Source of the DNA: Chanos chanos
Lineage: Eukaryota > Chordata > Actinopteri > Gonorynchiformes > Chanidae
Length of the DNA: 64,000 bases
Direction of reading: 5' to 3'
Assembly: GCF_902362185.1 (NCBI RefSeq)
Contig: NC_044496.1
Coordinates: forward strand, 50,614,636 to 50,678,635
How positions within the stretch are numbered: the stretch's first letter is position 1; the number at the start of each line of letters is the position of its first letter. The translations under genes and the position numbers were made by a program. Shown piece after piece: positions 1 to 23,300 of this stretch. The notes under the pieces were generated by a model. The model did no database searches. It was not told the DNA's origin and saw nothing but the letters and a program-made list of their open reading frames with translations.

Positions 1-1237
1 CTTGTCAAGCAAGTTGTTAATGACATACTTGTCCGTTCCCACTACCTCCCAAAGCTCCTCTTTCTTCACAATGGCTTTGTCACTGAGCACTGACATTAAA
101 GCTGTACCAGCTGCACCAGCCATCTCAGCTACAGAAAAGGGAGAATTATAGAGGGAGAGACATTTAATTCTTTTCTTCAGGACGCAGGGGTTATGTTCAT
201 AGCAATGGAAATAACTAAGATAACACTTCTTGTTTTACACGGGGTATGGATAGAGAAAACTCATAAATTGCTTGATATAAATGTTCGTTTGTTTACTAAT
301 CACTGCTGTACAAAATAATAATAATAATAATAATAATAATATTTATTTAGAGCCCAATATCACTATTTATAGTCTCAAAGGGCTTTACATGTCTATAACA
401 AAGTCAAATCAAAATTATATCATGCATAAGTTCGAGAAAATAGATAAGTCTTTAGTTTTGTTTTAAAGGTATTGAGAGTTTGCTTCTCTAACTTCTTTAG
501 GTAAACCATTCCAAAGGAAGGGAGAGCGGTAGGAAAAGGCTCGGTTGCCAGCGGACTTCTTTTTAACTCTTGGAATGACTAATAATCCAGAATCTTGAGA
601 GCGCAGGGTGCGAGGTGGGTTAAAATAAATTAAAATAGATTAAAAGGTGTGAACATTTAAGAGCTGTCATAATAAAACTCACAAGGAGGTGCCAAATGAA
701 TAACATAGCCGTCTCCGACGTAAATGGCCCAATGCTGGTAAGATCCACGAAAAATTTCTATCAAATCTCCGGGTTCTGGCTTCTCATCATACTGTAAATC
801 AGCATTGGAAAGACAAAACGAGATACTCTGTTACTGTCTCAGTGAAAGTTTGACCTACAGAAAAACATTTTTAACTTGCCTTGCACTTTTAATCTTTCAT
901 CCGTCCAACAATTACACACGATAATAAAATGTGGGGTTGTGAGGCCTCACTGGGACGTGATGGTAGCCTACGCAAAACTGACAGACAGCGTTCACTAAGG
1001 AAACAATTTTACTGAGCAACTGCATCTGTTTGAAAACATATCTTGTGTAGAACACGGACGACGAAACACCCGAATTAAGACATGAGACAACTTTACGAAA
1101 TTTCAACATTACTTTGAAACAATTCAATAATGCCACCGAAGTCAAATTACACTAAAAGAATAAAATGCCGATTTTTACATCAAAAAAAGCTTTTAAAAGT
1201 AATGCGAATATAGCGTACTTACCAAAGTTGGTGCCAT
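1..1237 (-). CDS. PLAAT/HRASLS phospholipase A and acyltransferase (PLAAT2-5 type), 5' part, cut by the window edge
   Basis: PLAAT enzymes are small membrane-anchored LRAT/NlpC-P60-like thiol hydrolases that act as phospholipase A1/A2 and N-acyltransferase. Three coding exons read on the minus strand: 1237-1223 (MAPTL, then GTAAGT), 791-683 ([36 protein letters not shown]) and 128 to beyond base 1 ([35 protein letters not shown]). All junctions are GT-AG and phases agree. The two family histidines are seen in QHWAIY (about residue 25) and VIHLAPP (about 37). The catalytic Cys of the NCEHF motif should lie in the next exon, outside the window, as should the C-terminal membrane anchor. The HLAPP form points to the PLAAT2-5 group rather than PLAAT1; the exact paralogue cannot be decided. 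A donor-like site at about 1727 (CAT|GTAAGT) may end an untranslated first exon. Confidence 0.9.
313..640. repeat. Dispersed repeat fragment ending in an (AAT)n tract, in a PLAAT intron
   Basis: An (AAT)n run at 313-341 is followed by 'tatttatttagagccc...tcaaagggctttacat' and then by 'ggtaaaccattccaaagg' and 'gagcgcagggtgcgag'. This order resembles a repeat found many times in fish genomes, in which a triplet microsatellite adjoins a 'tttata-agcgcc...caaagcgctttaca' end. I recognise the style but cannot name the family or prove the boundaries. It lies wholly inside the intron between PLAAT coding exons 2 and 3. Confidence 0.5.
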
Positions 1238-1739
1238 GGATCTTTCCCTTGTTACGGCTCAGGTGGTGACTTCCACTTTAATTGCTTGGTTGTTAATCAA
1301 ATCAGGTGCTGGTGATAGCAGACACTTTTTTTACGTTTAAGACAAGGAATCACCATTAAACTGCCGTCCCCTTATTTTTCCAAACTGGCCTCGATTTAAG
1401 GATAAACATTTGAAGATCTAAGCAATCTAAACGATGTAAACAATATAAAGACTCACAAGCATATAGCCATGCCTTTATGTGATATCTGTTACCTGAAGTA
1501 ACAAATCGACTAAACAGTAACTTTCATTTGATACGAAGGCTATGTACGGTTCTTTTTTACGTTAGCTTGCTTCGAAAACCGATTCACTCATCGTTTGATC
1601 TAAAAACACGGCTGCGTTTATGTTGAAGGCAACCGTTAGACACGAAATAGTAGACTACAGACCCTCATCGACTGGACGAATAATGATGTAAAAATATTAA
1701 TCTTAGATCGTGTTACTCATTACTTACATGCAGAAATTG

Positions 1740-3569
1740 GCACTGTCGATTGTGGTGGCTTGAACTTTGTGTGCTGCTGTCACAGGGATTCCAGCTACAT
1801 CAGACGGCACAAATCAGCTGACGCGAAATGGGTGTTGTCCAATCAGTAGCCTGCACAGCATGTCTCAGACTGTTTATCCTGTAATCTCGGTAGTGCATTT
1901 GTTCAGAAACTGTAGATATAGGTTAGAAACATAATACAAACAACAGAAAACGACCTTGAATGGGTTTTATCCGATGATACACATCATGCATTGCTCATCT
2001 CGTGAAGCTGGACTGCATACAGTAAACCACACAGATTAAAACAAAATGTTAATTAAATCACATAGGTAGAAGACATGAGACTTGTTAATGAATAACGACT
2101 ATAGGCTCTTTGTACTGTAGAAATATAGCTCTTCCACAGCCTGTGTTGAGTTGTTTGGTGCGTTAGGTATTCCTAAAACACCAACTAGTTATATGTTTGA
2201 TTTAAAGTCGAATTTGAGGTCATATTGGAGCGCCCCTGCACAGGCTGTGGGATTTTATCTCTTATCGTGCCCGTATATCAGAGAATCAGCTCCAGTTAAT
2301 CACAGAATCCCTTTATGAATATTCTGATGACGTGTTGTTAGAAACACTAACTTCAGAGATGGTTACACTAATACTGTGTAAACAATCCAATGCTCTGCTC
2401 ATCATACTTAGCACAGGAGGAGCCGTTTCTTTCTTTAAGTTTAATTAAACTTTCTTGATAAATAATAATGTTTAACCCAGATTGTTCCTGTAAATGAAGC
2501 CACCTTTATAATACAACAGAAACGTTTAGAGAATCATTTGCAGGTGACTCAAATGACTGCCAGTTAGAGTTTCCTTTCATATTTTTCATTTATCTTAGAG
2601 ACACCTGTAGGAATTGTGGCAATGAGCCTCTTTTGAGGGAAAAATAAAAGCAAAATAAAGACGAGAGATAACCGTGTAGTGCCTCCGTGTACTTTGTCCA
2701 GATTATGGTTTAAATGCATTTTTCAGTAGGACTATACGGTACATCAATTCAGGTTATACTTTAACGAATTTATCAGTAAATAGTTATGGCCACAATAAAT
2801 CTGTTTGTTTTATCATTCCATTGTTCACACATTGAGTTAATAAACACTGAGTTTTTGAGTGACCCCATGAATGTATGAATGTATGTATGTATGAATGTTT
2901 TTCAATGTGCATGTAAGGGATTATGTATCTACCAACTTAACTTTTATTATATCAGAAGACAATAGAAAATTTGGAGTGTTCATATATTTACGAGATGTAT
3001 TTCAAATACAGATATAGCTAAATGAATAAAATAAAAGCCAACAATTTGAAAAAAAATCCGGGCTATCTTTTTTCACATTTCTCCCCTAGCAATAGGGGGC
3101 GACATTACCTCTTAAACTGTATGTGTGACCAAAACTACACCGATGAAGAGCGGTCATTCTACTTCCGGTGTTTGATTACTCGCCTAACTTATGCTAATGT
3201 TTGATTAATACCTAGGAGAGTTTAAGTTACTGATCGCATTCTTGGATTGTTCGTGTGTATAACCTATGTATAAAAATTGCCTGTTAATGCAGTAACCGGT
3301 TTAAGCAGTAACACGATGTTTGACGGGTCTGCCTTGCCAGCGATGCAGACTTCACTGTGCCATGCTCCTCAAAACACATATAGGTAAGTGAAGGAGCACT
3401 GACTGCATTTGGTATTAAGCGAGGTGGATGACGAGCCAACAGCTGGTTGTATTTTTTAAATGTTAATTTCAATCGAAAGAAAAATGAATTTTGAATCGAA
3501 TTGCCCTATAACGTATTACACCTCGCCAGATATCACATCTATCAGTTATTTTCTCTTGACTCTCCCTAG
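1740..3569. other. Intergenic region between PLAAT (minus) and ints5 (plus)
   Basis: The two genes are divergent, so this stretch should hold both promoters. It is AT-rich with no convincing coding exon. A short TGAA/TGTA-type tandem run is at about 2870-2900. No named regulatory element could be assigned. Confidence 0.5.
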
Positions 3570-3616
3570 ATGCCTTTCAGTTTGTGCCTTTCTGTGTTAT
3601 GGCGATGTCATTTACA
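3570..3616 (+). other. ints5: Candidate first coding exon of ints5 (weak)
   Basis: The main ints5 exon needs an upstream exon that leaves two bases of a split codon. An ATG at 3570 gives a 47-base exon to a donor at 3617 (CA|GTAAAC) with the right phase. A second ATG at 3599 uses the same donor but has the wrong phase. The predicted N-terminus (MPFSLCLSVLWRCHLH) has no resemblance to human INTS5, so the true first exon may lie elsewhere upstream. Confidence 0.2.
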
Positions 3617-3824
3617 GTAAACGTAACAAGTAGAGACTTTAATTAGTGCAGCTGACCGGTATATTTTGATTTACCGTTGTTAAGTAGCATTTCTTTCTGT
3701 TTACACTCCACACCTCCAACATCAACATTCATTCATTCATTCTCTTTCTCTTTCTCTCTCTCTCTCTCTGTCTCTCTCTCTCTCTCCTCTCTCTCTTTCT
3801 CTCTCATGCTTGACTTTCTCGCAG

Positions 3825-6800
3825 TCCTCAAGAGTTGGCTTTGGAAATCAAGGCTTTCATCAGTGGGGTTGACCAGACACAGGGGCGTAAGCTCAGTGTC
3901 CGTGATCACGCGCGCTGTGCCGTGCGTCTTCTCCGTACCGTGCCTGCATGTCGTGGTGCAGTTCTGGAGCACTTAAGGGGGGTGTACGATGAGTATGTGG
4001 CCGCTTTCCTGCAAGACCTTGAGGCAGAAGACGAAAACGTCGGGAATGATACTGGCGGAGGAAACAATAATAGCGTCTCAAATCTTGAAGATGTAATTAA
4101 AGAGATTCATGGCGTCCTCTTGGAATTCATCAGACTAAATCCCAAAGCATGGGCTCCGCTAGTGTCTGCCTGGGCTGTGGACCTACTGGGCCAGCTGAGC
4201 AGTAAACATGCAGGGCGAAGAGCGGCCCCACATTCTTCCAGTCTCAATGAGCTGCTTCAGTTGTGGATGTCCTGTGCAGCCACTCGCTCCCTAATGGAGT
4301 GTTATTCCCAGTGCTTGGCCGCCATGTTGTCCTGGTGCCCCGACGCTTGCGTGGATGCGTTGTTGGACACCTCTGTGCAGCACTCACCTCATTTTGACTG
4401 GGTAGTGGCACACATTGGTTCTGCTTTCCCCGGCACGATAATCAGTCGAGTGCTGGCTTGTGGGCTCAAGGACTTTTATGCACATGGTTACTCTGCATCA
4501 ACAATGAGTGTAGTTTCAGATAAGGCCAACCCACAGCAGACAGCTCTTACACCTCCCTCTGTGGCAGCCATTGACAAAAGTAATAGGGTGCCCAAAATTG
4601 GCTCTGTAGTGGGTATCCTCGGACATTTGGCATCTCGACACTCTGACAGTATTAAGAAGGAGCTTCTGAGAATGTTCCAGGATAGCCTGTCACCACCACC
4701 CCAATCTGCTCCTCCCCCATCCTCAGGGGCCGGAGGGTGGGAGAGCTCACCTCACCTCCGCAGAGCCACTGTGCCTTTCCTGCTCCAACTGGCTGCTCTT
4801 TCCCCAACTCTCCTGGGCGCCGTGTCCACTGAGCTGGTGGATTTTCTCCGTCCACCTGTCCTACTCCAGCTCCAGGCTCAGTTTCAGGGCCTACCTAGAG
4901 AGGAACTGGAGAACATGCTAGGCCTAGCAGTACATCTGATTAGCCAGACTCCCACCGGTGGAACCAGAGTTCTCAGATTCTTGGCTGATACGGCCACTCC
5001 AGCCTCTGTCATCATATCAGGCCCCACTCCCTCCCCACATGATGGGATACGTGAAGCCTGTGACCGTCTCCTCCAAATGCTTCTGCTGCACCTGCACAAG
5101 CTTGTCTATAATCGTCCTGAGGGTGATGAACCACACCCTCATTCCTCTTCTTCCTCTGTGACAGCAATGCCTCGAGTGATCCCATTCCTGGAGGAGCTGC
5201 AGGCCCATGTTGGTGAGCTTTGTGCAGAAACTCTCAGGTTGGAGCGCAAGAGACACCTGTGGCTTCATCAGCTTCTCTGCCTGCTCTCTGTTTATGGAGG
5301 CCCCAGCGTGGCCACAGAAGCTCTTTGTCAACTGCTTACCCAAGCAAGGAACCCTGAAGAACTGGCACTGGCCTCGCAACTCCACTCCCCACTTTCAACC
5401 TCCATTCCTGGGTTGCTACCTGCTGCAGTTGCCCGTTGTGTGGCTCAGATTCACACCCAGAATCTGAACAGTAGAGAGCTAGGACAGCTCTTAAACAACC
5501 TGGCCACTGCTGTGCAAAGTCAAGAGGAAGACCGGAAGGGAGGGCCAACGGGAGGTTCAGGTTCATCAATGGCTTCTCAAGTCGGGGCAGCTGTTTCCAG
5601 CCACCTCCATGACTTCTGTTCACTGCTTCTTCATGGAGACATGATAGTATCCAGGGCGGCAGCACGTCTCTTGTCCTGCAGCCAGCTACCCCGAGCTGCA
5701 TCCTCAGCTCACTTACTCCTAATATGCCGAGCCGCCGTGGCACATTTCTTCGTAGCGCTGCGACAGAGAGGAGAAGGGGTGAAGATAGGAGGGCAAGTAG
5801 GAGGAGAAGCAGTGAGCTACTCCATGAGGCTCCTGTCCCGTCTGGCTGCTCATTCACCACTGACCCTCAAAGCAGTACTTCAGCAGCTTGTGGAGGGAGC
5901 CTTGCACAAGGGCAACAGAGATTTATTCGGAGGTCAACACGAAAGTCCTGGAGAGGACTCTGCAGTCTCGTCCACTCTTGAGCCTGACTTGGATGTCTCG
6001 CTGCTTGATGTGAACCTCAAGTTTGGCACCACTGTTAATTTCTCTGGTAGCGTATGGTCGGTGTTCCATGCCGGAGTGATCGGAAAGGGTCTGAAACCAC
6101 CGCACTCTTCTGCTCAGCCAGACCCAGTGCGGGTCAGTCAGAATCTTCAGACTTTGCTTGCGGTCACAGTCCAGTGCTGCAGCACTGGTGGAGGAGGAGG
6201 AGGCACTGGTAATAATGGCAGTAACGGAGCCGGTGCTGTCCCGGGTGGCGGCCGATTTCAGCATGGTGGAGAGCCACCCTTGTTTGACGAGCCCATTCCA
6301 ATAAATGCCGAAGCAGCCAAGACAATCGCTGTGACGCTCGTAGAAAATATCTGTCCTGACGTTGCAAACGGAGAACTGTCTTGGCCACCAGAAGAACACG
6401 CCAAGACCACCGTCGAGAGGGACATCCACATCCGCCGGTGCTTTGAAGCGAATCCTGTCCTGTTCCACTTCCTTCGTGTGGTGGCAGCCGGGCGGCCAGC
6501 TTTATGTTACTGTTCGGTTGTCCTTAGGGGCCTTCTCGCTACCCTTCTAACGCACTGGGAATCATCACGGGAGTCATCAGTCGCTGACTCCCCCTGGCAC
6601 CTCCAAGCGTCTTGCCTTCTTGTATCTTGCATGGGAGAAGGTCAGCTCCTGCCTCCGGTTCTCAGTAATATTCATGAAGTCCTCCCTCACCTCTCACCAT
6701 TTGAAGTCAGGTTGCTGCTGCTGGGTGTATGGGAGTATATGAGAGGGAATAGCCCCATGCCACAGAAGTTCACGTTTAACGCAGAGAAAGGACTGTTTTA

Positions 6801-6912
6801 CCGCGACTTCTCACGTGATGGTGACGTGGCACGTTACACTGCTCCCATTCACAGTGTCCTGCATAAAAACATTGACAGACTTGGACATCTGTGTTGGAGG
6901 TTTCAGGTCTGA
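3825..6912 (+). CDS. ints5: Integrator complex subunit 5, main exon
   Basis: INTS5 is a large alpha-helical scaffold subunit of the nuclear Integrator complex, which cleaves snRNA and paused RNA polymerase II transcripts. A single open frame of about 1,028 codons follows an acceptor (ctcgcag|t) at 3822-3824 and begins PQELALEIKAFISGVD. Family blocks are clear: NPKAWAPLVSAWAVDLLGQL, CPDACVDALLDTSVQHSPHF, VPKIGSVVGILGHLASRHSD, RVPKIGS, WPPEEHAKTTVERD, SPFEVRLLLLGVWEYMR, ending HKNIDRLGHLCWRFQV. There is no in-frame ATG before this exon: a TGA lies in frame at 3811-3813, so translation must start in an upstream exon. Length is close to human INTS5 (1,019 residues). A Gly/Asn-rich insert (STGGGGGGTGNNGSNGAG) is encoded at about 6181-6240. 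A CT-rich tract at 3737-3806 is the pyrimidine tract before the acceptor. Confidence 0.95.
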
Positions 6913-7080
6913 GAGACTTAAAAGGGAGAATAATTCGTTTTGGACTTGTGATTCCTTTAATTTTTTTTTTTTTTTTTTTTACCTTCTATGAGTAGAATTG
7001 CCATTTCAATGTTTATGTGTAACTGAAACATGTAAAAATGTTTAGTTGCTCTTTTGCTAAGCATTTACTCTGTTTTGTAT

Positions 7081-7086
7081 ATTAAA
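7081..7086 (+). terminator. Candidate poly(A) signal of ints5 (ATTAAA)
   Basis: An ATTAAA variant hexamer lies 169 bases after the ints5 stop codon. No canonical AATAAA was seen nearer. Assigned by position only. Confidence 0.4.
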
Positions 7087-7796
7087 ACTTCTTTGTTTTA
7101 TTTGTTCATTCATGTTAGAAGAATTATCCCATCAAGCACTGAGACAAGAAATTCTTATATTTGTATGTTTTATAAAATCCACTTTCTTAGGCTCAAAACT
7201 TTTGTTTCAGTTTATTACTTGTTTTCACATATCTCCTTTGTCTGAAAAACATATAGTAAAATGTGCTTTCAAGATGCCTCATTGATTTAATGTGTCATCT
7301 AATGTGAGTATGCTAAAAAATATTCTGTTCTGTGGTAGTCACTCATGAGGGGTTACACATAACACAGCAAGAGGTACCAATATTCTCTTGTCTACGAGCA
7401 AGAAAACGACTGTGGTTTTACCACTTTCATGGTTCTACTGAAATTCATAGGCTACTTGTTAACCCCTTGAAGCCACAGCACTCTTATTATTATCAATTAT
7501 ATTATTCATTTCAAAGTAGCATTAAACGCGGGAACAATGAAAACACATTAATATGCGGAACAAGAAAGAGTTTCATGCACACAGTACTGATGTTGCATAG
7601 CTCATACAACATGTAATGAAGGAAGCTCACGAATTTTAAACCTCAACAGGTTATATCTGCGCATGTGCAAATGCATAGATTACGCTGGCGTGTACATCAG
7701 TTCCCATAGAAAATGCAGCCTCTTGGGATTTCCGTTGCGAGTGTAGAGGAGACCGAGCAAACAAACCGGGATCCGGGGGTTTGGCCTTAATAGTGT
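7087..7796 (+). promoter_or_regulatory. Intergenic region and presumed ganab promoter
   Basis: Ints5 and ganab are in the same direction, with about 700 bases between the ints5 3' end and the ganab start. The last 150 bases are more GC-rich and lead into a first exon rich in 'gatggcggc'. No TATA box stands out. Assignment as a promoter is by position. Confidence 0.4.
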
Positions 7797-18003
<10,207 letters not shown>

Positions 18004-19746
18004 TTCTGCGGTCATATCTGGATGGTGATTTTTTTTTTTTTTACCGCAGATACATACTGACAGGAGAATAAGGAGAGAGCACTCTGTTACAATATACAGA
18101 GATCATCAAAAAAAAACCATAATGAAACAATAAACACACGCAAACACACAAAGTTACACACACACATTCTTGAATACATCTCAGATGAAGAGTAAAATGA
18201 AAAGAGATGGATTCTTCCGACTGATAAAAAAAAAAATTTGGTCACCCAAAATTCAAATCATGTTTTAAGGTGCAAATCAGATGATTTAAGGTGCTGTCAG
18301 TAAGATTTTGCCGTCTCCACGTTGTTAACTGCAAGGTGCATATGCATGAAAGGATGTTGGCCTCATACACCAGTCATGTCCTGTGTAACATCCAGTTATG
18401 TTTCTAAGAAAATCCCAGGAAGGGAAATGGGGAACTTGGTGATCCAGCAGCACTGTGATTGGAGGTCTGTGTTGGCTATAGGACATGATCTGAGCGTTAG
18501 CAATGTCATAGTCATCTATATCCTCCTTGTGCAGTTTAGACATGTGATTTCAGTGTCAATCTTACTGACTGTACCTGTTTTAATCCAAATAACGAGTCAC
18601 ATGAATATTAAAAACTATTGTGAGGACTTCCTGTTTACAATGCACTAGTTTAATGATGTTGAGGTTAAAAGGGGCGTCTTCAGATATTTTTGTTTCAGTA
18701 CTTTCCATTGGTTTTAACCACCCTTTGAGTGCTTGAGCATCTAAATAAAATTAAAAAAAAAAAAAGAGGTAGTTATCACAAGACCCGTCCATATTCCATC
18801 CTGACATTCCAAATACTGCTTTTGGAACTGTAATTTTGTCTAAAAAAATCAGTTGATTTGGATGGCATTTTCCATACCATTCACAATCGGTGCACTGTCC
18901 CCCAAACCTACTGATTTGGGTAGGAATCCCTTGTTTTTTTTGTTTTTGTTTTTTTTTTCTTTTCTGACTGATATTTCAAGTTCAACAATCTCTTGTGTAG
19001 TATATGTGGGTCTTGAGGTGGCAGCTTAATTGGATAGAAAACTCAAAAGGTCAGGAACATTTTCAGGGGAATAAACCACTGGCTAGTGGGATTTAGCATT
19101 GCTCTGTGTGTGTTTTTCTGTTTTATTCTTTTTTTTCCCCACTTCTTTTGTGGGGGCTTTTTTCCCTTTTTTTGTAGATTTTGTTTTCTGATGCACTTGA
19201 ATATTTGGGGGAATGTTTTATTAAATAAAAATGTGACAAAATACTTTAGGGAAAGAGGATGTGAATAATTCTGAGCAGATGGTACCAGACTCCCAGTGTC
19301 GCCTGCTGGAAATTGATGTTCAACTGACCCCATGCACTTCTGCCACCCTAAAAATTATTTTCCCAAAAAACTAATCAGAATTTGAATCATTTGAGAAGGA
19401 TTTGCATACATTCCTGCCTTACAGGTCCATGCGACTTTATTGTGTCCGCCTATATCTCTTGCTGTGGTGACCACTTGAAACCTTTTATATTTTAGACCAG
19501 TTTACTTCCTATTGGTGGTCACATGGAAAAGTAACTTTGAACTGTGTTCACAGGAGATTCAGTAAAGTGGCTTCGGGGTTTTCTGAGATTCTTTCTCTGC
19601 ATTCAAACTGTAGTGTCATTTGTTTTGTCTTCACAGAAAAATGTGATATCTGTCCAGAAAGATAAAAAAAAAATCATGCCTTTCTTCCCAAAGTAATGTG
19701 AGAGGGTTGTTGCTTTGATAAAGGTCCTCAGATGTTAGAAAATAAA
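18004..19746 (+). other. ganab: ganab 3' untranslated region with poly(A) signal
   Basis: No gene is seen on either strand here. The sequence is AT-rich with T and A runs. An AATAAA at 19741-19746 is the last good signal before the intergenic gap; earlier candidates (about 18129, 18744, 19212) could give shorter 3' ends. The 3' UTR length is inferred. Confidence 0.5.
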
Positions 19747-19749
19747 GAA

Positions 19750-20329
19750 TTGTACATTCCCAAATAAGACAGTGTGTGGGTTGTTTTTTTTTTTAACTAT
19801 AGTCCTTAATAGTGTGAGGAATTATGGTGTAATCCAAAAACAATTTAGACAGTTTGGTAAAGAGAAAGTCTAATAAAATGTTAATTTGTTATTTAAACAA
19901 TTTTGTATGTAAAAAAATTTAAAGTTTCCGAGTTCTTTCGTGCATGAAATGACAGTAAATATTACTAGTACAGCTGCTTAGTGAATTGTTCAGGAAGATA
20001 ATCTCACAGAACGAGGGTATATATACTGCAGCTGCTTAATAGGTGGCTTACTGTTTCAAGTTTTATTGTAATTTACTAGATAACAATGTGGACATCATTA
20101 TCAGTAATGAAATTCTTGGGCTCGGGGCCAGCTCAACTGTGCATATACTTCCACTAGAACGTCAAACCCTTTGATATAATCAGACACAACCAAACAGCTT
20201 CGTGTGCAAGCAAATAAATCCTAAACAGTGAAATGTTTACGATATAAACTACATCGAGTAAAGGCTGCGACAAAAGAATGAATGAAAACTTGTCGCGATA
20301 CAATGACGTAGTTTGTTGTCTCCCCAGTC
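19750..20329 (+). promoter_or_regulatory. Intergenic region and presumed prpf39 promoter
   Basis: About 580 bases separate the ganab 3' end from the prpf39 start codon. A pyrimidine stretch ending 'tccccag' sits two bases before the ATG and could be the acceptor of an untranslated exon. No TATA box was recognised. Confidence 0.4.
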
Positions 20330-23300
20330 ATGGCGGCAGAAGGTGCGGAAGGTCTGAGTAACAACGGAGAACTAGATACCTCTGCAAGTATGCATTTTCC
20401 CTACTTTCTCAAGATACCTTTATTAAAACGTGGACCAAGAAGGACACGCAATAGTTGCTTGAATCCTATTCACATTTTGGGCTGGCTAACCAGCTATCTG
20501 GAGAGACAGCCTCTGCAGTTCAGGGCGTCGTTAGCAAGCACGTTAGCTAGCTATCTTCGTACACGAAATTATCCTACAGCTTTTTTCGTTACACGATAGT
20601 TTTTCTTACCTCATACTGTTGTGCGTTCTACAAAAACTCGTTGGATATTATTAAGTGAAGCACTTAGATGAGTATCACTGAATACACAATCTTACTTTAC
20701 GTAACTAAGTCGTTACGCTATGTTTCGTCTGGAAAGAGAAACTACTGCATATTTAAGATATAATCTACAAGAAACTATGATATGCGTTTTACGTTGTAAC
20801 TTAATGCATGCAACCAAATGAATGTTTCCTATGAATTAGATGTTACAAGAATGACTCGGATTTTATTATTCTTCAACTAACCTTTAGGTTTTGAAGTCAA
20901 TGAAAATGTTGACCCCCCTAAGCCAGAGGCTGAAGCGTCTGGCGGCGTGGAGGCGCAGTCTACGGATCCGGGGGCATCATATACGATGCCTCTAGCGGAG
21001 GGCGACGATGAGGAAGACGGAGAACTTCCTGTGGATTTTGAGAGACTGTGGAAACTAGCTCACGACAGTCCGCAAGATTTCTCCCTATGGACGGACCTGT
21101 TGCAGTACTGCGAACAAGAGGTGAGGAGAGGAAATACTAAAAGTGAACATAATCTCAAGAGGAACTCAGGATACTCAGTTTGTTGTGTACTACAATACTG
21201 GGTTGAAAAGTAAATTTTGCACCATTTACTGATGTGCAAGATTTTGACATTTATTCTGTCCTCTACAGAGTCACATGACAGCATCTCGTCGGGCTTTGAC
21301 AGCTTTCTTAGTTAGATACCCTCTGTGCTATGGATACTGGAAGAAATTTGCTGACCTGGAGAGACGTGCGGGGCACAACAAGAGGGCAGAGGAGGTCTGT
21401 AATAAAGTACAGGGGGGCAGAATGTCATGATGTAGCTAAAACCAACTCTCCTCAGCTGAAACTCAAGTTTTGCTGTTTACATGTTAAAATTTGGACTCTG
21501 TTTCAACTTACATTTCACATGTAAATTTACTCTTTGCTCTAGGTGTGTGTCCAGGGTCTGAAAGCCATCCCTCTCAGTGTTGATCTATGGATACACTACA
21601 TCAATCTGCTCCTGGGAACACTGAACATGAACCTGCCTGAGTCTAGTAAACGCATTCGCAGGTAACAGCCTACACCGTCGGCTAGGCACTTCCTAGTATT
21701 TCATGATGGTTTAGGTATCATTGTGTAAAATATGTCAGGATCCAGAGTTTCCACCTCAGGACTTGACTGGGATTAACTTCCTTACTTTTCTTAAGTAGGT
21801 CTCTGATGTTTAGCTGTAATGAAGATTGCCCTTGTGGCTTGACGAGATACTGACTGAGTCTCTGCAGCATTCTGCACAGCAGTCAGACGTGTCTAATTTA
21901 CTCTCAGCTTAACACTCCCGTGTAGGGCATTTCATGTTTCTAATGCGTCTAAATCAGTTAGCTTTTGAGCTCTCTGTGGAACTGAAATGCTCACGCCTCT
22001 CTGTTCTCAGTGTGTTTGAGGAGGCGCTAGCAGCTGCAGGGATGGACTTCCACTCAGACAGACTGTGGGACCTGTATGCTGAATGGGAGAAAGAACAGGG
22101 CGATCTTCGGGCCATGACTGGAGTGTATGATAGAGCGCTCAAGATGCCCACCCAGCTGTATAGTGGACATTATGAGAAGTAAGATATCTGTCTGAAATTA
22201 TTACATTTAGGAAGCTCACAATCATACATAGAGGTCAATATGAATTTGCTAATATTTCCACTTCGTCTTCTAGCATGGTAGCTCAAAGATACATTGTATT
22301 GCTAAGTCTACATATTGTTTATAACAGGCACGTTAACTGATTTCTATGCCACTTGATATCTGTTAACTGAATGTTGGAAGATATTAATGCACTGAGATAA
22401 TCACAACAGCCCAGTCAGAACATGTTGAAAGTAATGTGACATCTCTGAATCTGACCAAACTTCTTTGTTCAATTTGTTTCCCAGACTCAAAACACATTTA
22501 ACTTCCCATCCGCCTCAGGATGTTCTAACTCCGGAGGAGTACGGGAAGCTTCGTGCTGAATACAGACAGAGTTTAAAAAAGAAGGAAGGGTCAGATGCAG
22601 CTGCTGAGGAGGAGGAGAGGCCTCCTGGAGAAGAGGAACCTTTAGATGGCGGCAATAGCAAAGACTCTGTAATGCAGTTTTGTCACTTATTATAAAAATG
22701 TCAAGTTTGTGGGTGTGTGTTGACTTTGGGGGCGGCAGATTCCAACTGGTTTCGATCAAACTCTGTTTGTCCACGTCTATTTATTCAGGAGGAAGCAATC
22801 CAAAAGATGCAGGAGCTCCTGTTGGCCGGCAGAGAAAAAATATACCAACAGAACGAGGCGGAGGTCAGGAAGAGATGGAATTACGAAGATGCTGTAAGTT
22901 TCTACAGGAATGACATTAAAGCACAAACTCACAAAAGTAACAAAATAAGGACAACCCAATCAAATCCTAACTCTTGACTTCAAATCCTGACTGTCCTTGT
23001 TTCTCTTCTCCCGTCCTGTTCTTCCTCCGACAGATTAAAAGGCCCTACTTCCATGTGAAACCTCTGGACAGGGCGCAGCTGAACGCCTGGCAGACCTACC
23101 TGGACTGGGAAATGGCAGAGGCAGAATCTGCTCAGAGTGCTACCGAGGGGACAGCGACTGACGGAGAGCAGGGGTCCGCAGCCACGGAGAGCGTTGCCGG
23201 ACACAAACGTGTGCTGATTCTCTTTGAGCGCTGTCTCATTGCCTGTGCCCTTTATGAAGAGTTCTGGACCAAGGTAGGTGGAGAGAACAATAGATCTTAG

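Noticed and set aside
3085-3105. A CTCF-like string (GCAATAGGGGGCGA) upstream of ints5.
   Set aside because: Two consensus positions are wrong, so it was not listed as a site.
5336-6468. Long open frames on the opposite strand of ints5 (174 and 181 codons).
   Set aside because: They follow from the GC-rich codon use of ints5 and show no family resemblance.
21661-22010. A possible C/D snoRNA in a prpf39 intron (catgatgg ... ctga), prompted by human SNORD127 residing in PRPF39.
   Set aside because: The boxes are about 100 bases apart without a terminal stem, and I could not match the human sequence.
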